64,000 nucleotides of DNA from Bacteroidota bacterium (GCA_021845665.1 JAJZVO010000017.1:1-64000); one strand, 5' to 3'; numbered from the stretch's first letter, positions 17,234 to 26,717 are shown. Notes: generated by a model not told the origin, from the sequence alone. Numbers and translations: made by a program.

Positions 17234-17983
17234 ATGACTAACCTGATGCTGTTACTCGCCTTCATCTATCCGATGGGCACTGCAGGTTCGGGGCACTTCG
17301 GACAGACTCCGTTACGTACGATGTCTACCGCTCATGTCACTGTCTACTCTCCCGTCGATGTAGATACGTCGATTGCGAGCGGTTATCTCTGGGAGTTTGA
17401 ACGCCTCTATTCACATTACAGTGCTCTTCTTGACATTGGTCAGGGGGAGAGACTTAGAGTCAGCCTGTGCCACGATAAGTACGATTTTGCCCGTCTCACC
17501 GGAGCCGGGCCGGTGTTCTCGCCGCTGTGGAAAGATGGAATGTTATATGTCACTGCGCTTGGGGACAGCGATACTCCCGGTTATTTGACAAAGCTGGCAA
17601 CGGGCACAATTCTCGGCGTGCTCGAAGGGGTCCATCGGAACGGTGCGCCGGCCTGGCTGGTATACTCTACCGCAGCGTATGAAAGCGGCGAGTACGAAGG
17701 GCTTACTTCGCCTCCGTTCAGGAACGTCAGGTATTTTTCAGATCTCGAGGAAAAAAAGCAGTCGGCTGTTACAGCTGCCGATATCTCCGACCTGGACTTC
17801 TACTTAGGGAATACCGGTAAATTTCTCGATACGAAATTTGGCGCAGGTTCGCTTTCCAGGCTCCTTCACCAGTGCGACCGTCCCGTTAGCTTCAGCGAGG
17901 CTGTGACTCCAGCTTTCCACGTCGGAGTCCCGGAACTGGAAATAGAATGGCGCGCCTACATTTCAAATCTCATAACAAACTGA
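17234..17983 (+). CDS. Unknown protein, possibly a degenerate peptidase-MA-like domain
   Basis: No confident family. A short hydrophobic start (LMLLLAFIYPMGTAGSG) suggests export. The layout resembles surface peptidase-MA/gluzincin proteins: a YSHYSALLDIGQGERLRVSL segment, a central helix and GAPAWLVYSTAAYESGEY, where an active relative would have a PxWLxEGxAxY pattern. The HExxH metal-binding helix is absent (GTILGVLEGVHRNG instead), so if related it has lost catalysis. It begins one base after the dtd stop and is probably in the same transcript. The assignment is tentative. Confidence 0.55.
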   Translation: MTNLMLLLAFIYPMGTAGSGHFGQTPLRTMSTAHVTVYSPVDVDTSIASGYLWEFERLYSHYSALLDIGQGERLRVSLCHDKYDFARLTGAGPVFSPLWKDGMLYVTALGDSDTPGYLTKLATGTILGVLEGVHRNGAPAWLVYSTAAYESGEYEGLTSPPFRNVRYFSDLEEKKQSAVTAADISDLDFYLGNTGKFLDTKFGAGSLSRLLHQCDRPVSFSEAVTPAFHVGVPELEIEWRAYISNLITN

Positions 17984-18007
17984 CCGGCTGAAGGGTTCGG
18001 TTCCGCG

Positions 18008-18940
18008 ATGTCAGCCAGGCCTCATTTCCTTTTCGTCTTCCTCGATGGAGTAGGGATAGGCGAAGACGATCCGGCCGTCAATCCATTCTTTTCCACCACG
18101 CTCGGCCATTTTATCGCCTTGTTCGGTGGCATCCCGTCGAAGGATAACTCCGTATTACAGAACAACAGTGCGCTCGTCGAATCGAGCGATGCTTTGATGG
18201 GGATCGATGGGTTTCCGCAAAGCGGTACGGGGCAGACGGCGCTCTTCACAGGAGTAAATGCGGCCCGGGTAATCGGGATGCACTTCGGGCCTTACCCACA
18301 TTCACAGATAAGACCGATTCTTGAGGAGAAAAATATTTTCAAAGTACTTAATGATCTCGGAGCAGATGTATACTTTGCCAATGCTTTCCCGAGACAGTTC
18401 TTCGAATACATCAAGTCCGGGCATGCAAGGCTGAGCGCTACGTCGATGTCATGTATAATGAGCGGTGTACCTTTATGCGATGCCGATTCTCTCCGGCAGG
18501 GCAAGGCGCTTTCGGCGGACATAACGTCCGAAAGGTGGCGGACCGAGCTGGGATACCCCGATGTTTCGCCTGTCACTCCGTTCGAGGCAGGACGAAGACT
18601 TGCCCGAATCGCCCGGGAACATGATTTCACGATGTTCGAACATTTTCTTACCGACAAGGCAGGACATGCAATGGACAGGAAGTTGGCTGAGAGTGTGTTG
18701 AAGAACTTCGATGAGATGATTGGCGGTATCGCCGATGCAGGCTTCGACGACCTGACTCTCCTGATTTCCAGTGATCACGGTAACGTTGAGGACATTTCGA
18801 TCAAGACCCACACCTTGAATCCTTCGCTCACGGCTGTCGCGGGAGAGTACGTGGAATTCTTCAAAGGCAGGGTTGGCTCTATATGCGACGTAACCCCGAG
18901 AATAACGGAGCTCTTCAAGGAACACTTCGTTCGCGCCTGA
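18008..18940 (+). CDS. Alkaline-phosphatase-superfamily metalloenzyme (phosphoglycerate/phosphopentomutase-like)
   Basis: A 310-residue member of the metalloenzyme superfamily that contains cofactor-independent phosphoglycerate mutase, phosphopentomutase and alkaline phosphatase. Metal ligands and nucleophile can be placed: [14 protein letters not shown] (first Asp), [15 protein letters not shown] (Ser/Thr nucleophile region), [12 protein letters not shown] and [12 protein letters not shown] (Asp-His pair). It lacks the large insert of true phosphoglycerate mutases and is shorter, so it is probably a phosphatase or nuclease-like member with an unknown substrate. It lies in the housekeeping run. 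Confidence 0.75.
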   Translation: MSARPHFLFVFLDGVGIGEDDPAVNPFFSTTLGHFIALFGGIPSKDNSVLQNNSALVESSDALMGIDGFPQSGTGQTALFTGVNAARVIGMHFGPYPHSQIRPILEEKNIFKVLNDLGADVYFANAFPRQFFEYIKSGHARLSATSMSCIMSGVPLCDADSLRQGKALSADITSERWRTELGYPDVSPVTPFEAGRRLARIAREHDFTMFEHFLTDKAGHAMDRKLAESVLKNFDEMIGGIADAGFDDLTLLISSDHGNVEDISIKTHTLNPSLTAVAGEYVEFFKGRVGSICDVTPRITELFKEHFVRA

Positions 18941-18963
18941 CCGCAGCTCGTTAGGGTGCAGGT

Positions 18964-19566
18964 TTGACAACCGTTAAGAAGCACGTGCTCCTGAGAATCA
19001 GGAACTTCAACAGCGACAAGCTGAAAGTTAACGATGTCAATGGGAATCCGATCGAGATGGCCGCTGTCGTGGTCTGGCGGGTCATAGATTCGGCCAAGGC
19101 ACTTTTCGATGTCGAGAATTACGAAATCTTCTTCGCCGTCCAGAGCGAGACTGCGATAAGAGCTCTTGCTACCGCGTATCCTTATGATTCGCGCGAGGAG
19201 GAAGGCACTTCGCTTCGTGGAAATCCGGAAGAGATCGCCGACAAGCTAAGCCAGGAAGGTCAGAAGAGACGTCAGGTTGCGGGAGTCGGAGTGATTGAGG
19301 CGCGCATCAACCACCTTGCGTACACTCCGGAGATAGTACAGGCAATGCTAAGGTGACAGCAGGCTCAGGCCGTCATTGCCGCGCGCCAGAAGATCGTCGA
19401 ATGCGCCGTCGGAATGGTAGACATGGCGATCAAGATGCTTTCTGAACAGAAGGTGATCGTTCTCGACGAAGACAAAAAGGCCACTATGGTAAATAATCTT
19501 CTCGTGGCGCTTGTCTCCGAGCAGGAAGTAAGTCCGGTAATCAATACAGGATCACTTTACACCTGA
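18964..19566 (+). pseudogene. SPFH/band-7 family gene, truncated and with an in-frame TGA
   Basis: Translation gives [20 protein letters not shown] and [16 protein letters not shown], the hallmark of bacterial SPFH-domain membrane-scaffold proteins. Two lesions are visible. The N-terminal membrane anchor and first SPFH strands that family members carry before this point are absent; the frame opens at a TTG just 23 bp after the preceding gene. Then a TGA at 19354-19356 interrupts the frame inside AMLR[18 protein letters not shown], where relatives have Arg (CGA to TGA would be one transition). The same frame runs on through [20 protein letters not shown] to [10 protein letters not shown] and a TGA at 19564-19566. 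The normal partner gene follows directly. Confidence 0.82.
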
Positions 19567-19570
19567 CGTT

Positions 19571-19768
19571 ATGGCAGAAAAAAAGAAATATCTTTGTGGA
19601 ATCAGCGGGGACCTCTACGCCGCGCTGGAAAAGTGGGCAGCAGACGATCTCAGGAGCGTCAAGGCCCAGGTCGAATTCCTGCTGACTGAAGCCGCCAAGA
19701 AGTCCGGGAGACTTAGTTGGCTTCGGATTCAAAGCAAAATCCGGATCCCTCACCTGATAACGATTTAG
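19571..19768 (+). CDS. Arc-like ribbon-helix-helix protein
   Basis: A 65-residue protein starting four bases after the broken SPFH gene. MAEKKKYLCGISGDLYAALE with WAADDLRSVKAQVEFLLTEA matches the small Arc-family DNA-binding-fold proteins that commonly follow SPFH genes; the last 15 residues are not typical and overlap the next reading frame. It may be a small regulator or, given the usual pairing, an accessory of the SPFH protein. Since its partner is a pseudogene, it may itself be drifting. Confidence 0.65.
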   Translation: MAEKKKYLCGISGDLYAALEKWAADDLRSVKAQVEFLLTEAAKKSGRLSWLRIQSKIRIPHLITI

Positions 19769-20181
19769 GAATAGGATACCAGGTGCCACTTTCCGGTTTG
19801 CCGTCACGATTTTGTTTCGGAGGACTTGTGGATGATTTTACGAAATCTCAGAAGAAAAAGGTCAGAGAACTGATCCCAATCGGATTGAGCCGCGATTACG
19901 CAGACGCTATAAAAGGCGCGAAGCGAATCTGCGACTCGTTCGTGGAAGGAGAAAGCGACCCGAGAGAATTTTACATGAAGCTGTATTCGACCGTAAAAAA
20001 TAAGGACAAAGACATTGTCCGCAGATACGACGATCTCACAGGATCGCAGTACTTCCTTCGTCTCAGTGTGCTGGTACTAGACGGTGTCCTCACTCATGAT
20101 GACATAGAGTGCCTTGACGCCGAGCTAAAGGAGCGGCTGGCGCAGGTAGAGAAGAGCTTCAGGAGCCGTCGTTCAACTTAA
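19717..20181 (+). CDS. Hypothetical protein
   Basis: I do not recognise it. The frame is open for 154 residues and rich in charged helices after residue 38 (VDDFTKSQKKKVRELIPIGL, then SRDYADAIKGAKRICDSFVE). Two starts are possible: TTG 19717 with GGGAG six bases upstream, which overlaps the Arc-like gene by 52 bp, or GTG 19828 just after GGAGGA, giving 117 residues. The shorter form avoids the overlap. It also overlaps the oppositely oriented epimerase gene by 9 bp at its 3' end. Confidence 0.5.
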   Translation: MASDSKQNPDPSPDNDLGIGYQVPLSGLPSRFCFGGLVDDFTKSQKKKVRELIPIGLSRDYADAIKGAKRICDSFVEGESDPREFYMKLYSTVKNKDKDIVRRYDDLTGSQYFLRLSVLVLDGVLTHDDIECLDAELKERLAQVEKSFRSRRST

Positions 20182-21189
20182 GGGTGTGACTCCCAGGCCG
20201 GGATCGTCGTTCAGCACTATGTGTCCGTTCTCGTTTGCCGCGCCTCTAAAAGGGTCGTTCGAAATCAAAACATTTCCATCGAGATCGTTCCAGTCGACGA
20301 GCGGAGAAAGCTGGGCCGCGGCGGTTATTCCTACCGACGTCTCAATCATGCAGCCGAGCATAATCTTCATCCTGTTCGCCCGTGCGGCGTAAATCATCTT
20401 TCGTGCTTTCAGGAGTCCACCGTTTTTCTGTACCTTGATGTTAATCCCGTCATACGCGGTGGCAAGCTCCGGAATTGCGTACATCGAACTTACCGCCTCG
20501 TCGGCGATTATCGGCATCTTCACGCGCTCGCGAAGCCATCTCACGTCGTCGATTTGAGCGGCGGGCATCGGCTGCTCGATGAACTCCACGTTTTGAGTTG
20601 AGAGCCAGTTTATCCTCTCAAGCGCCTCCTCCTTTGATGTCCATCCCTCGTTTGCGTCGACTCTCAACGGCTTGTTCGTGACACTCCTGACCGCCTTGAT
20701 TATCTCTTCGTCGTTTGGCAATCCCACCTTTATTTTCAGAACGGGATAGTTCGCCGCCTCGATCACTTTCCGTATTATGACTTCCGGCGTATCGATTCCT
20801 ATGGTGAATGTCGACAGAGGGGTCTTCTCCTTTTCTCCGCCGAAATATCTATAGAGCGGGATCCCGGTCTTTTTCCCTATCCAGTCGTGCATGGCGATAT
20901 CAATTGCAGCTTTCGCGCTTGCGTCGTGCTCCGAAAGGGAATCGAGGTAATCGTTTATATACTCAAGCCTGAACGGCTCTAAGAGTCTATCGATGTCTAT
21001 CCTGCTGAAGAATTCTGCCACGCTTTCGCATGTCTCGTTGTAGCGCGCGTTTGGCGATGCCTCGCCGTAAGCCGTAATTCCATCCTTTTCGAACTCCAGA
21101 AGCACGACAGGAACAACATCTCTGGAACTCCTCGAGATCGTGAACGTGTGTTTCAAGTTAAGATCGTAACGCCGGTAATTGAGTTTCAT
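20173..21189 (-). CDS. Dipeptide epimerase (L-Ala-D/L-Glu epimerase), enolase superfamily
   Basis: Epimerises the L-Ala-D-Glu dipeptide released from peptidoglycan to L-Ala-L-Glu, so that peptidases can use it. The 338-residue protein has the muconate-lactonizing-enzyme-like barrel: catalytic Lys in PVLKIKVGLPNDEEI, metal ligands in LRVDANEGWTS, NVEFIEQPMP and IIADEAVSS, and the second Lys in DGINIKVQKNGG. These are the AEE-type features. It ends the long minus-strand run, right after an NlpC/P60 peptidase that would produce its substrate; that placement strongly supports the dipeptide role over other enolase-superfamily reactions. Confidence 0.88.
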   Translation of the reverse strand: MKLNYRRYDLNLKHTFTISRSSRDVVPVVLLEFEKDGITAYGEASPNARYNETCESVAEFFSRIDIDRLLEPFRLEYINDYLDSLSEHDASAKAAIDIAMHDWIGKKTGIPLYRYFGGEKEKTPLSTFTIGIDTPEVIIRKVIEAANYPVLKIKVGLPNDEEIIKAVRSVTNKPLRVDANEGWTSKEEALERINWLSTQNVEFIEQPMPAAQIDDVRWLRERVKMPIIADEAVSSMYAIPELATAYDGINIKVQKNGGLLKARKMIYAARANRMKIMLGCMIETSVGITAAAQLSPLVDWNDLDGNVLISNDPFRGAANENGHIVLNDDPGLGVTPLS

Positions 21190-21229
21190 GCCCTATTCTT
21201 CTTCACTTAAGTTTGTTGAATCATGTAGA

Positions 21230-21274
21230 GGCGCATTAAGCAACTGGAAATAGCTCCTGTTCACTCAATGCGCC
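21230..21274. repeat. Inverted repeat between endopeptidase and epimerase genes
   Basis: GGCGCATT at 21230-21237 and AATGCGCC at 21267-21274 are perfect complements with a 29-nt loop that can partly pair further. On the transcribed minus strand there is no U-tract, so it may be a processing or stabilising hairpin rather than a terminator. Confidence 0.45.
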
Positions 21275-21325
21275 CATGTCTTGAAAAGTGCGATCCTCTG
21301 CAATTAGATCCGGATTTCCGCTGTC

Positions 21326-22468
21326 CTACTTCGATGGAAGTATTCTTCTTGCCATAACGAACCTGTTCAGTTCGAATTCGTCGAACGCGGTGTCGCTCTT
21401 CAAAAGGCCGTTGATCTGCACGCGGTTGGCAGATTGAATGAAGTAGCCTCCGCCGAGATAAATAGCGACGTGCACAATCTTAGCAGGCTTGCCGTCTTCG
21501 GCTTTCGTTCCGAAGAAGAGAAGGTCACCTTTTCGCAGGTTCTCGAAGTTTGGACCCGGGTCGACTCTCTTGCCGACATACACCTGCTGGCTCGCATCGC
21601 GCGGAAGGCGAATGTCGTTCATTCGGAAGACTGTCTTTGTGAAACCTGAACAATCGACTCCCTTAGTGCTCGTTCCACCCCAGAGATATGGAAAGCCCAC
21701 CATCTTCATCGCTATCTTTTCGACTCCTTCGGCTGTCGGCTTATGTTTGGCGATGTAATGATCCTGGTATTCGACGTCGCTTGCCGGCACATAGCCGATC
21801 CTTCCATCGGGAAATTGCACTTCGAAGCTCGCGCCCGTTCTCCCGACAGGCGACAGGAGATCCGCCATGACGGCGTCTGAGATAGTTGCACCCTTGTCCC
21901 CGGGTTTGCTGCGGAGGGTCGAGAAGATGGATGTGACTATCAGTTTCCGTTTTGAATTGTAAGCGGCCAGCTCCGAAGAATCGACGCGAGTGATAATTGC
22001 AGGCTGGGCCCAGCCGAGATAGCGGTCCTCCGACTGTACAAAGAGCCAGCCGTGGTGTTCTTTGAGAATTTTCACCGTGTGCCCGAGCAAAAGCTGGCAG
22101 ACCATTTCAGATTGGTACTTCGGTGCGTGATATATATTGCCGACGCTGACGTCGACGATCCCATAGATCTTATCGCCGAGCTTCCGTTCCGGAAGAATTT
22201 CGACTGAGTCGATCACTGGTTCACCCGCGAGTTGTTCGACCCTGGACAGCAGTATAGATTCTGCGGCGATATCGTCCGTTTCGCCGCGCAGGATTATTGA
22301 GCCGCCGCTCTCCTGTCCGGTTACGTTGAAAACCGCCGTACGCGGGTCCGGGGCAAACACTGTCCTGAGCGAGTCGATTGAATTGTTAATCCGTGCGATC
22401 CGCATTGCCGTGTTGCTGCAGGCCGCAACGGCAACTGAAATTATTGCCAGTAGTAATAGTCTCTTCAT
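21326..22468 (-). CDS. NlpC/P60 endopeptidase lipoprotein with SH3 domains
   Basis: A 380-residue lipoprotein that cuts the D-Glu to diamino-acid bond of peptidoglycan peptides, YkfC-like. The N-terminus MKRLLLLAIISVAVAAC has a lipobox with Cys17. Two bacterial SH3-like repeats follow (around HAPKYQSEMVCQLLLGHTVK and STLRSKPGDKGATISDAV), then the catalytic C40 domain: Cys in GGTSTKGVDCSGFTKTVFR, His in KIVHVAIYLGGGYFI. The ATG at 22468 is preferred to a GTG at 22477 because GAGGTG ends six bases before it. Substrate release here would feed the epimerase gene downstream. Confidence 0.9.
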   Translation of the reverse strand: MKRLLLLAIISVAVAACSNTAMRIARINNSIDSLRTVFAPDPRTAVFNVTGQESGGSIILRGETDDIAAESILLSRVEQLAGEPVIDSVEILPERKLGDKIYGIVDVSVGNIYHAPKYQSEMVCQLLLGHTVKILKEHHGWLFVQSEDRYLGWAQPAIITRVDSSELAAYNSKRKLIVTSIFSTLRSKPGDKGATISDAVMADLLSPVGRTGASFEVQFPDGRIGYVPASDVEYQDHYIAKHKPTAEGVEKIAMKMVGFPYLWGGTSTKGVDCSGFTKTVFRMNDIRLPRDASQQVYVGKRVDPGPNFENLRKGDLLFFGTKAEDGKPAKIVHVAIYLGGGYFIQSANRVQINGLLKSDTAFDEFELNRFVMARRILPSK

Positions 22469-22609
22469 CTTTTGCACCTCATTAGTGATAATTTAATTCG
22501 AGAAATCAAAAAAATTACAGAGCGTGTTCAGCTTGTCAGGGTTGCTCAATCCTCATACAATGATCTCCGAATCTCCTCGCAATTCTTACATCAGGGACAC
22601 GACGAAGTT

Positions 22610-23950
22610 TCACGCCCCGGCGATTCCAGATTCGTGATTCCCGTTCCATTTCACGTAGATCATCACTCCTATAATCATCCAGACTACGCCGACACCGATG
22701 GCTTCCCAGCCGGAACTCAGGAATATGAACGAAAAGCCGATGAAGGCTATTACCGACGGAATCGGATACAACCACATCCTGAACGGCCTTTTACGAGCGG
22801 GTTCGTTTTTTCTGAGGAGCGTCAGACCGATTATTTGTCCAAGGAACTGAATCAATATCCTGCTCGACAGCGATGCCGCGATTATGAAGTCCAGGTTGAA
22901 CAGGCTTGCGACACATGTCATGATACCAACCGTAAGCAGCGAGAAGTGAGGAAAATGCTTCCGCGGATGTATTTCGCCGAGCCATTTGAAGAAGAACCCG
23001 TCGCGTGCCGCAGCGAAAGGAAGGCGGGAATAACTCATCATGAGCGAATACGTCGAACCGTAGGCGGTAATGATCACCAGGATAGTAAGGATGATCGCCC
23101 AATGCCTGCCGAGAGTCTGGTTGAACATGTCTGAGGCCACATGCGTTGATCTCGCGATTTCCTGCCATGGCATTGTGGATAGAATGGAGATATTCATAAC
23201 GGCGTAAATTAATGTCACTCCGATGACCGATAGAATTATCGCGCGCGGAAAAACGTACTCCGGTCTCTTAACTTCTTCTTCCAGGTAGCAGATATTGTAA
23301 TATCCCATCAGGTCGTACATGGCAATAAGAGTCGCGGAGCCGAGTCCTGACACGAATCCCCAGGAGAAACTGAACCAGCCGTGCGTGAAAGTGAACGCGT
23401 CCCTGACGTGGAAGTGTGTCAGCCCGACGAAGATAGTGATGCCAACGGTGACAAGCATAACGATCCACAGGAAGACTGTCACGGCGCCTACGAACTTAAC
23501 CCGGTTATAGTGAAGTATGATTGTGAAGACTCCCACGGCGAAGGCGAGTATCCTGATGTTGGTTTCGTTGAGCATCGGCCATATGAATGACGCGTACTGT
23601 ACCATTCCGACAAAGCCGGATGCGATTTCCAAAGGACCGCTCAACAGGAACGTCCAGATGAAGAGGAAAGCCGCCAGCTTACCGAAATACTTCTTGTATG
23701 CCTCCCGAAGATAGACATAGGATCCACCCTCGCCCGGGAGGGAGGTGCTGAGCTCGGCCCAGACTTGTCCGTCGGATATGGCGATTATCGCTCCGACGGC
23801 CCAGCCAAGCATTGCCTGAGGTCCTCCCATGGCGCTTATGATCAGTGGAATCGTTATGAACGGACCGATCCCGACCATGGTTGCCATGTTGCTGGCGGTC
23901 GCGTGTATCAATCCAAGACTTCGATCCAGATGGGTCTGCCTATTTTCCAT
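22610..23950 (-). CDS. APC-family amino acid permease
   Basis: A 446-residue, 12-helix amino acid/polyamine/organocation transporter. The first helix has the expected unwound glycine-rich segment (NMATMVGIGPFITIPLIISA), and GEGGSYVYLREAY plus GLGSATLIAMYDLMGYYNICY are characteristic of LAT-like and other APC members. In this position, between a GH2 enzyme and a peptidoglycan endopeptidase plus epimerase, it probably takes up amino acids or short acyl peptides released from cell walls. The exact substrate is not determined by sequence. Confidence 0.88.
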   Translation of the reverse strand: MENRQTHLDRSLGLIHATASNMATMVGIGPFITIPLIISAMGGPQAMLGWAVGAIIAISDGQVWAELSTSLPGEGGSYVYLREAYKKYFGKLAAFLFIWTFLLSGPLEIASGFVGMVQYASFIWPMLNETNIRILAFAVGVFTIILHYNRVKFVGAVTVFLWIVMLVTVGITIFVGLTHFHVRDAFTFTHGWFSFSWGFVSGLGSATLIAMYDLMGYYNICYLEEEVKRPEYVFPRAIILSVIGVTLIYAVMNISILSTMPWQEIARSTHVASDMFNQTLGRHWAIILTILVIITAYGSTYSLMMSYSRLPFAAARDGFFFKWLGEIHPRKHFPHFSLLTVGIMTCVASLFNLDFIIAASLSSRILIQFLGQIIGLTLLRKNEPARKRPFRMWLYPIPSVIAFIGFSFIFLSSGWEAIGVGVVWMIIGVMIYVKWNGNHESGIAGA

Positions 23951-24036
23951 TCAATCCCTGCAAGTCCTTTTGTGCGGATGTATTTGCTGTCAGGTATGTC
24001 CTGCTTGTCCAGGCGGCGATCTGCATCGTCATACAA

Positions 24037-26652
24037 TCAGCGACTACCGGTTCCGACGTTCCATCCGGAGACTTCCAGCCGCGGCGTTTTCCCGTGAAGG
24101 TCTTCGGCATGGAAATATCCTCGCACCGTTCGTGTCTCGCCGGGAAGAAGCGAAATATAATTGTGGTCCCAGAATATCGGTAGGACCGTGTCGCCGGTCT
24201 TTCCTTTCTTGATGGACAGATAAACCATGAAAGCAAGGTGGCCGGTAGGGTTATGCAGCCGGGCTGTTGCGAAATAGTCGTCGCCTCTTCTTCTGAAATC
24301 TTCTGTCACGCCGAGTCTCACGGGCGGTAAATCGTCGAGCTCCCTGAGATTCGCGTATGAGCTCGCCGTGACATAGTACGTGGATTCCTTCTCGATGAGT
24401 CTGTCGGGCGTAGTGGATAGGGCGTAAAGATTTGCGTCGACCAGCTTTGCTCCCTTGTACAACCGCACGTCGACAAAGTACGTCGGTGTAAGAGAATCGA
24501 TCGCCGGGAGATCTGTTATCTCTTCGGAGGAGTTGGCCGGGGAATTGACAACTTTTCCGAAAGCATACCGGTCTTTCATGTTGAAGTCGAGAACGCGTGC
24601 CTTCAGTAGCAGGCCTTGGGCCGGAGCCAGCGTCGAATTCACGAGGAAGATTCCCCGGGTGGCGTAATCGTAGACGACGTGTATCGGTTCGCATGCTTCC
24701 TGGGCGCCGTAGAAAGCGCCGGTGGGATTGAGATAATAGTCGAAAAGCTGCCACCACATTTTCGGCCACGCCGAGTTGTACATCCACTGAATCACGCCGG
24801 TCGATGTGAATTTCTCGGCGCCGAACGCCTCGAACATCGCGCGCATCCCCTCGTAGTTGGTGAACTGCGCTTTCCTCTCGTAATCCGCGAGGGTTTTCGG
24901 CGTGCCGAGCCGACCGTCGATTGCCGCATTGTATCTCTTGAGATTTCTGAAAATCCCGCGCGAACAATGGAAGTACCATTCGTCGTTAATGGGCCACAGG
25001 GAGTCTGGGGAAAGCATCCTGCGAAGCGATTCTGCCCGCGGCACTTCGGCGCCGGGACTCGTTTCGGTGTTGAATCCGAACGCGCCGCCGTGCGAGGTGT
25101 CGGCGTACCAGTAAACGGGCGGGACGTAGTCGTAAGGTCCGCGCATCTTGACCGCCGAGGGACCTGTCAGAACGCTCGTATGCTCCGCGGCCGAAGAAAG
25201 GAACGGTCGCGTGGTATCGTAGTTGCTCAAATCGAACCGGTACATCTTCTCGAGCTCCGGCCTCGGATGCAGATCGCTGCCGTAAAGCCATACGAAAATG
25301 CTGGGGTGATTGCGAAGCCACAGTATCTGATCTTTGAAGGACTCTTCAGCGAGTTTCATATCTTCCGGCGATCGGATGCATCCGTACTCGTCGTTGTCCT
25401 CTCCGAACAGGTTTTTCCACTCCCACTGGCAGCTGAATCCCGCCATGATGAGAATACCTTTTTCATCGCAGAGCCTGAATATGTCGCTGTTCTCGCCCCA
25501 GAATCCTTCCATCCTGATGGCGTTGAGGTGCATGTTGACGGCATAGTCGATCTCTGCTTCGAGTTTCCTTTTGTCCTGCTGCAGGAAAATCTGGTCTGCC
25601 CATCCTCCTCCGCGGATCAGAATCTTCTTCCCGTTAAGCTTGTAGCCGCGGAATCCCTTTGAATTGATGTAGTCGTTTATCTGCCGGATGCCGAAAGTGA
25701 CTTCCTTGCTGTCGGTGACCAGCCCGCCTGACCGGAATTCAAGGTGAAGCGAGTAAAGGTTGGGTTTTCCGAAATCGTGAGTCCACCAGAGCCGCGGATT
25801 CTCGATGATGAGTTGGTGAAACTCTTTCGGCGTGAACGCGACAATTTTCTTCTCGCGAGGGCGCAGTTTGACTATCTGCGAGAACGATATGTTTCCGATC
25901 GTCCCTTGAAGTGTTCCGATGACGCTTCGCGGCGCGTTGTTCGAGACCTCTGCGGATACCGTAAGCTCGGCCTTCTTCAGAGTAACCGTATCGACTTCGG
26001 ATGCGACGAAAGGATCGTGAAGCGCCACGTCTCCGGTGATGTGAAGCTCGACCGGCCTCCAGAGGCCCATGTCGCGATCGGGCGGCTCGGGGCTCCAGTC
26101 CACGAAACCGAGCGTGAGAGCGCCCGGGCCCGGCTTGTATATTTTCACTGCCAGTACATTCGTTCCTCCGAAAATAACATACCTCGTGACGTCGAACTCG
26201 AACTGCCTGAAACCGCCCAGCGTCGAATCGCCGGCGGCAATCAAATGGCCGTTCAACCAGACATCAGCCCTGTAATTGATTCCGAGGAATTTCAGGGCGA
26301 CATTGTCGAATTCAGGCGTTATGACCGGGAGCTCGAATGTGGTTCTGTACCACCAAGGCACGGCAAAGAGGGAATCGGGTATCCTGTCGAGATTTCTCCC
26401 GCGGAACGGATCCTTAAAAACACCGTCTGCGACGAGAGTTCCGAGTACCGTCGACGGAACGGACGCCGGGTACCAGCCTTTGCAGAGGAAGGACGGGGAA
26501 GATATGACTTCTCCGCTTTCTTTCGCTATCGCGGACGACTGGATCTCCCAATTATCACTAATGGCTGCAGCATGTTTTCTCTCTGCCGCGTTCGCGAAGG
26601 CCGCCCACGTCGTGAGCACCAGGATGGCCGAGACTTTTAAGAACCGTTTCAT
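24037..26652 (-). CDS. GH2 exo-beta-D-glucosaminidase-like enzyme
   Basis: A secreted 871-residue GH2 enzyme (signal peptide MKRFLKVSAILVLTTWAAFA then NAAE). The N-terminal sugar-binding domain (NYRADVWLNGHLIAAGD), sandwich domain, and barrel (GGGWADQIFLQQDKRKLEAE, MEGFWGENSDIF) follow the exo-chitosanase/CsxA subgroup. In place of the usual Asn-Glu acid/base it has Asp460 in FVWLYGSDLHPRP, and Glu530 in FGFNTETSPGAE is the likely nucleophile; the 70-residue spacing is that of CsxA-type exo-glucosaminidases. It would remove GlcN from chitosan or de-N-acetylated amino-sugar oligomers. A related endo-beta-mannosidase role is less likely. Confidence 0.85.
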   Translation of the reverse strand: MKRFLKVSAILVLTTWAAFANAAERKHAAAISDNWEIQSSAIAKESGEVISSPSFLCKGWYPASVPSTVLGTLVADGVFKDPFRGRNLDRIPDSLFAVPWWYRTTFELPVITPEFDNVALKFLGINYRADVWLNGHLIAAGDSTLGGFRQFEFDVTRYVIFGGTNVLAVKIYKPGPGALTLGFVDWSPEPPDRDMGLWRPVELHITGDVALHDPFVASEVDTVTLKKAELTVSAEVSNNAPRSVIGTLQGTIGNISFSQIVKLRPREKKIVAFTPKEFHQLIIENPRLWWTHDFGKPNLYSLHLEFRSGGLVTDSKEVTFGIRQINDYINSKGFRGYKLNGKKILIRGGGWADQIFLQQDKRKLEAEIDYAVNMHLNAIRMEGFWGENSDIFRLCDEKGILIMAGFSCQWEWKNLFGEDNDEYGCIRSPEDMKLAEESFKDQILWLRNHPSIFVWLYGSDLHPRPELEKMYRFDLSNYDTTRPFLSSAAEHTSVLTGPSAVKMRGPYDYVPPVYWYADTSHGGAFGFNTETSPGAEVPRAESLRRMLSPDSLWPINDEWYFHCSRGIFRNLKRYNAAIDGRLGTPKTLADYERKAQFTNYEGMRAMFEAFGAEKFTSTGVIQWMYNSAWPKMWWQLFDYYLNPTGAFYGAQEACEPIHVVYDYATRGIFLVNSTLAPAQGLLLKARVLDFNMKDRYAFGKVVNSPANSSEEITDLPAIDSLTPTYFVDVRLYKGAKLVDANLYALSTTPDRLIEKESTYYVTASSYANLRELDDLPPVRLGVTEDFRRRGDDYFATARLHNPTGHLAFMVYLSIKKGKTGDTVLPIFWDHNYISLLPGETRTVRGYFHAEDLHGKTPRLEVSGWNVGTGSR

Positions 26653-26676
26653 GTTCCTCCTCTGAGCTAAATTGGC

Positions 26677-26708
26677 TCGCGGGCGGGCACAATGAGCCTC
26701 GCCCGCGA
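26677..26708 (-). terminator. Strong hairpin between the GH3 and GH2 genes
   Basis: TCGCGGGCG at 26677-26685 pairs perfectly with CGCCCGCGA at 26700-26708, loop 14 nt. On the minus strand it lies just after the GH3 stop and only 24 bp before the GH2 start, and ends in a weak AATTT run. It may reduce read-through or stabilise the upstream message. Confidence 0.5.
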
Positions 26709-26717
26709 CACATTCCG

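Noticed and set aside
18964-19566. TGA at 19354 as recoding or selenocysteine
   Set aside because: TGA ends intact genes elsewhere in the window, the site aligns with Arg in relatives, and no selenocysteine element is visible. A lesion or base error is simpler.
24616-25662. Long plus-strand frame (348 codons) and others opposite the GH2, GH3 and suf genes
   Set aside because: They are antisense shadows of strong coding sequence with clear protein families; no ribosome sites or domains support them.
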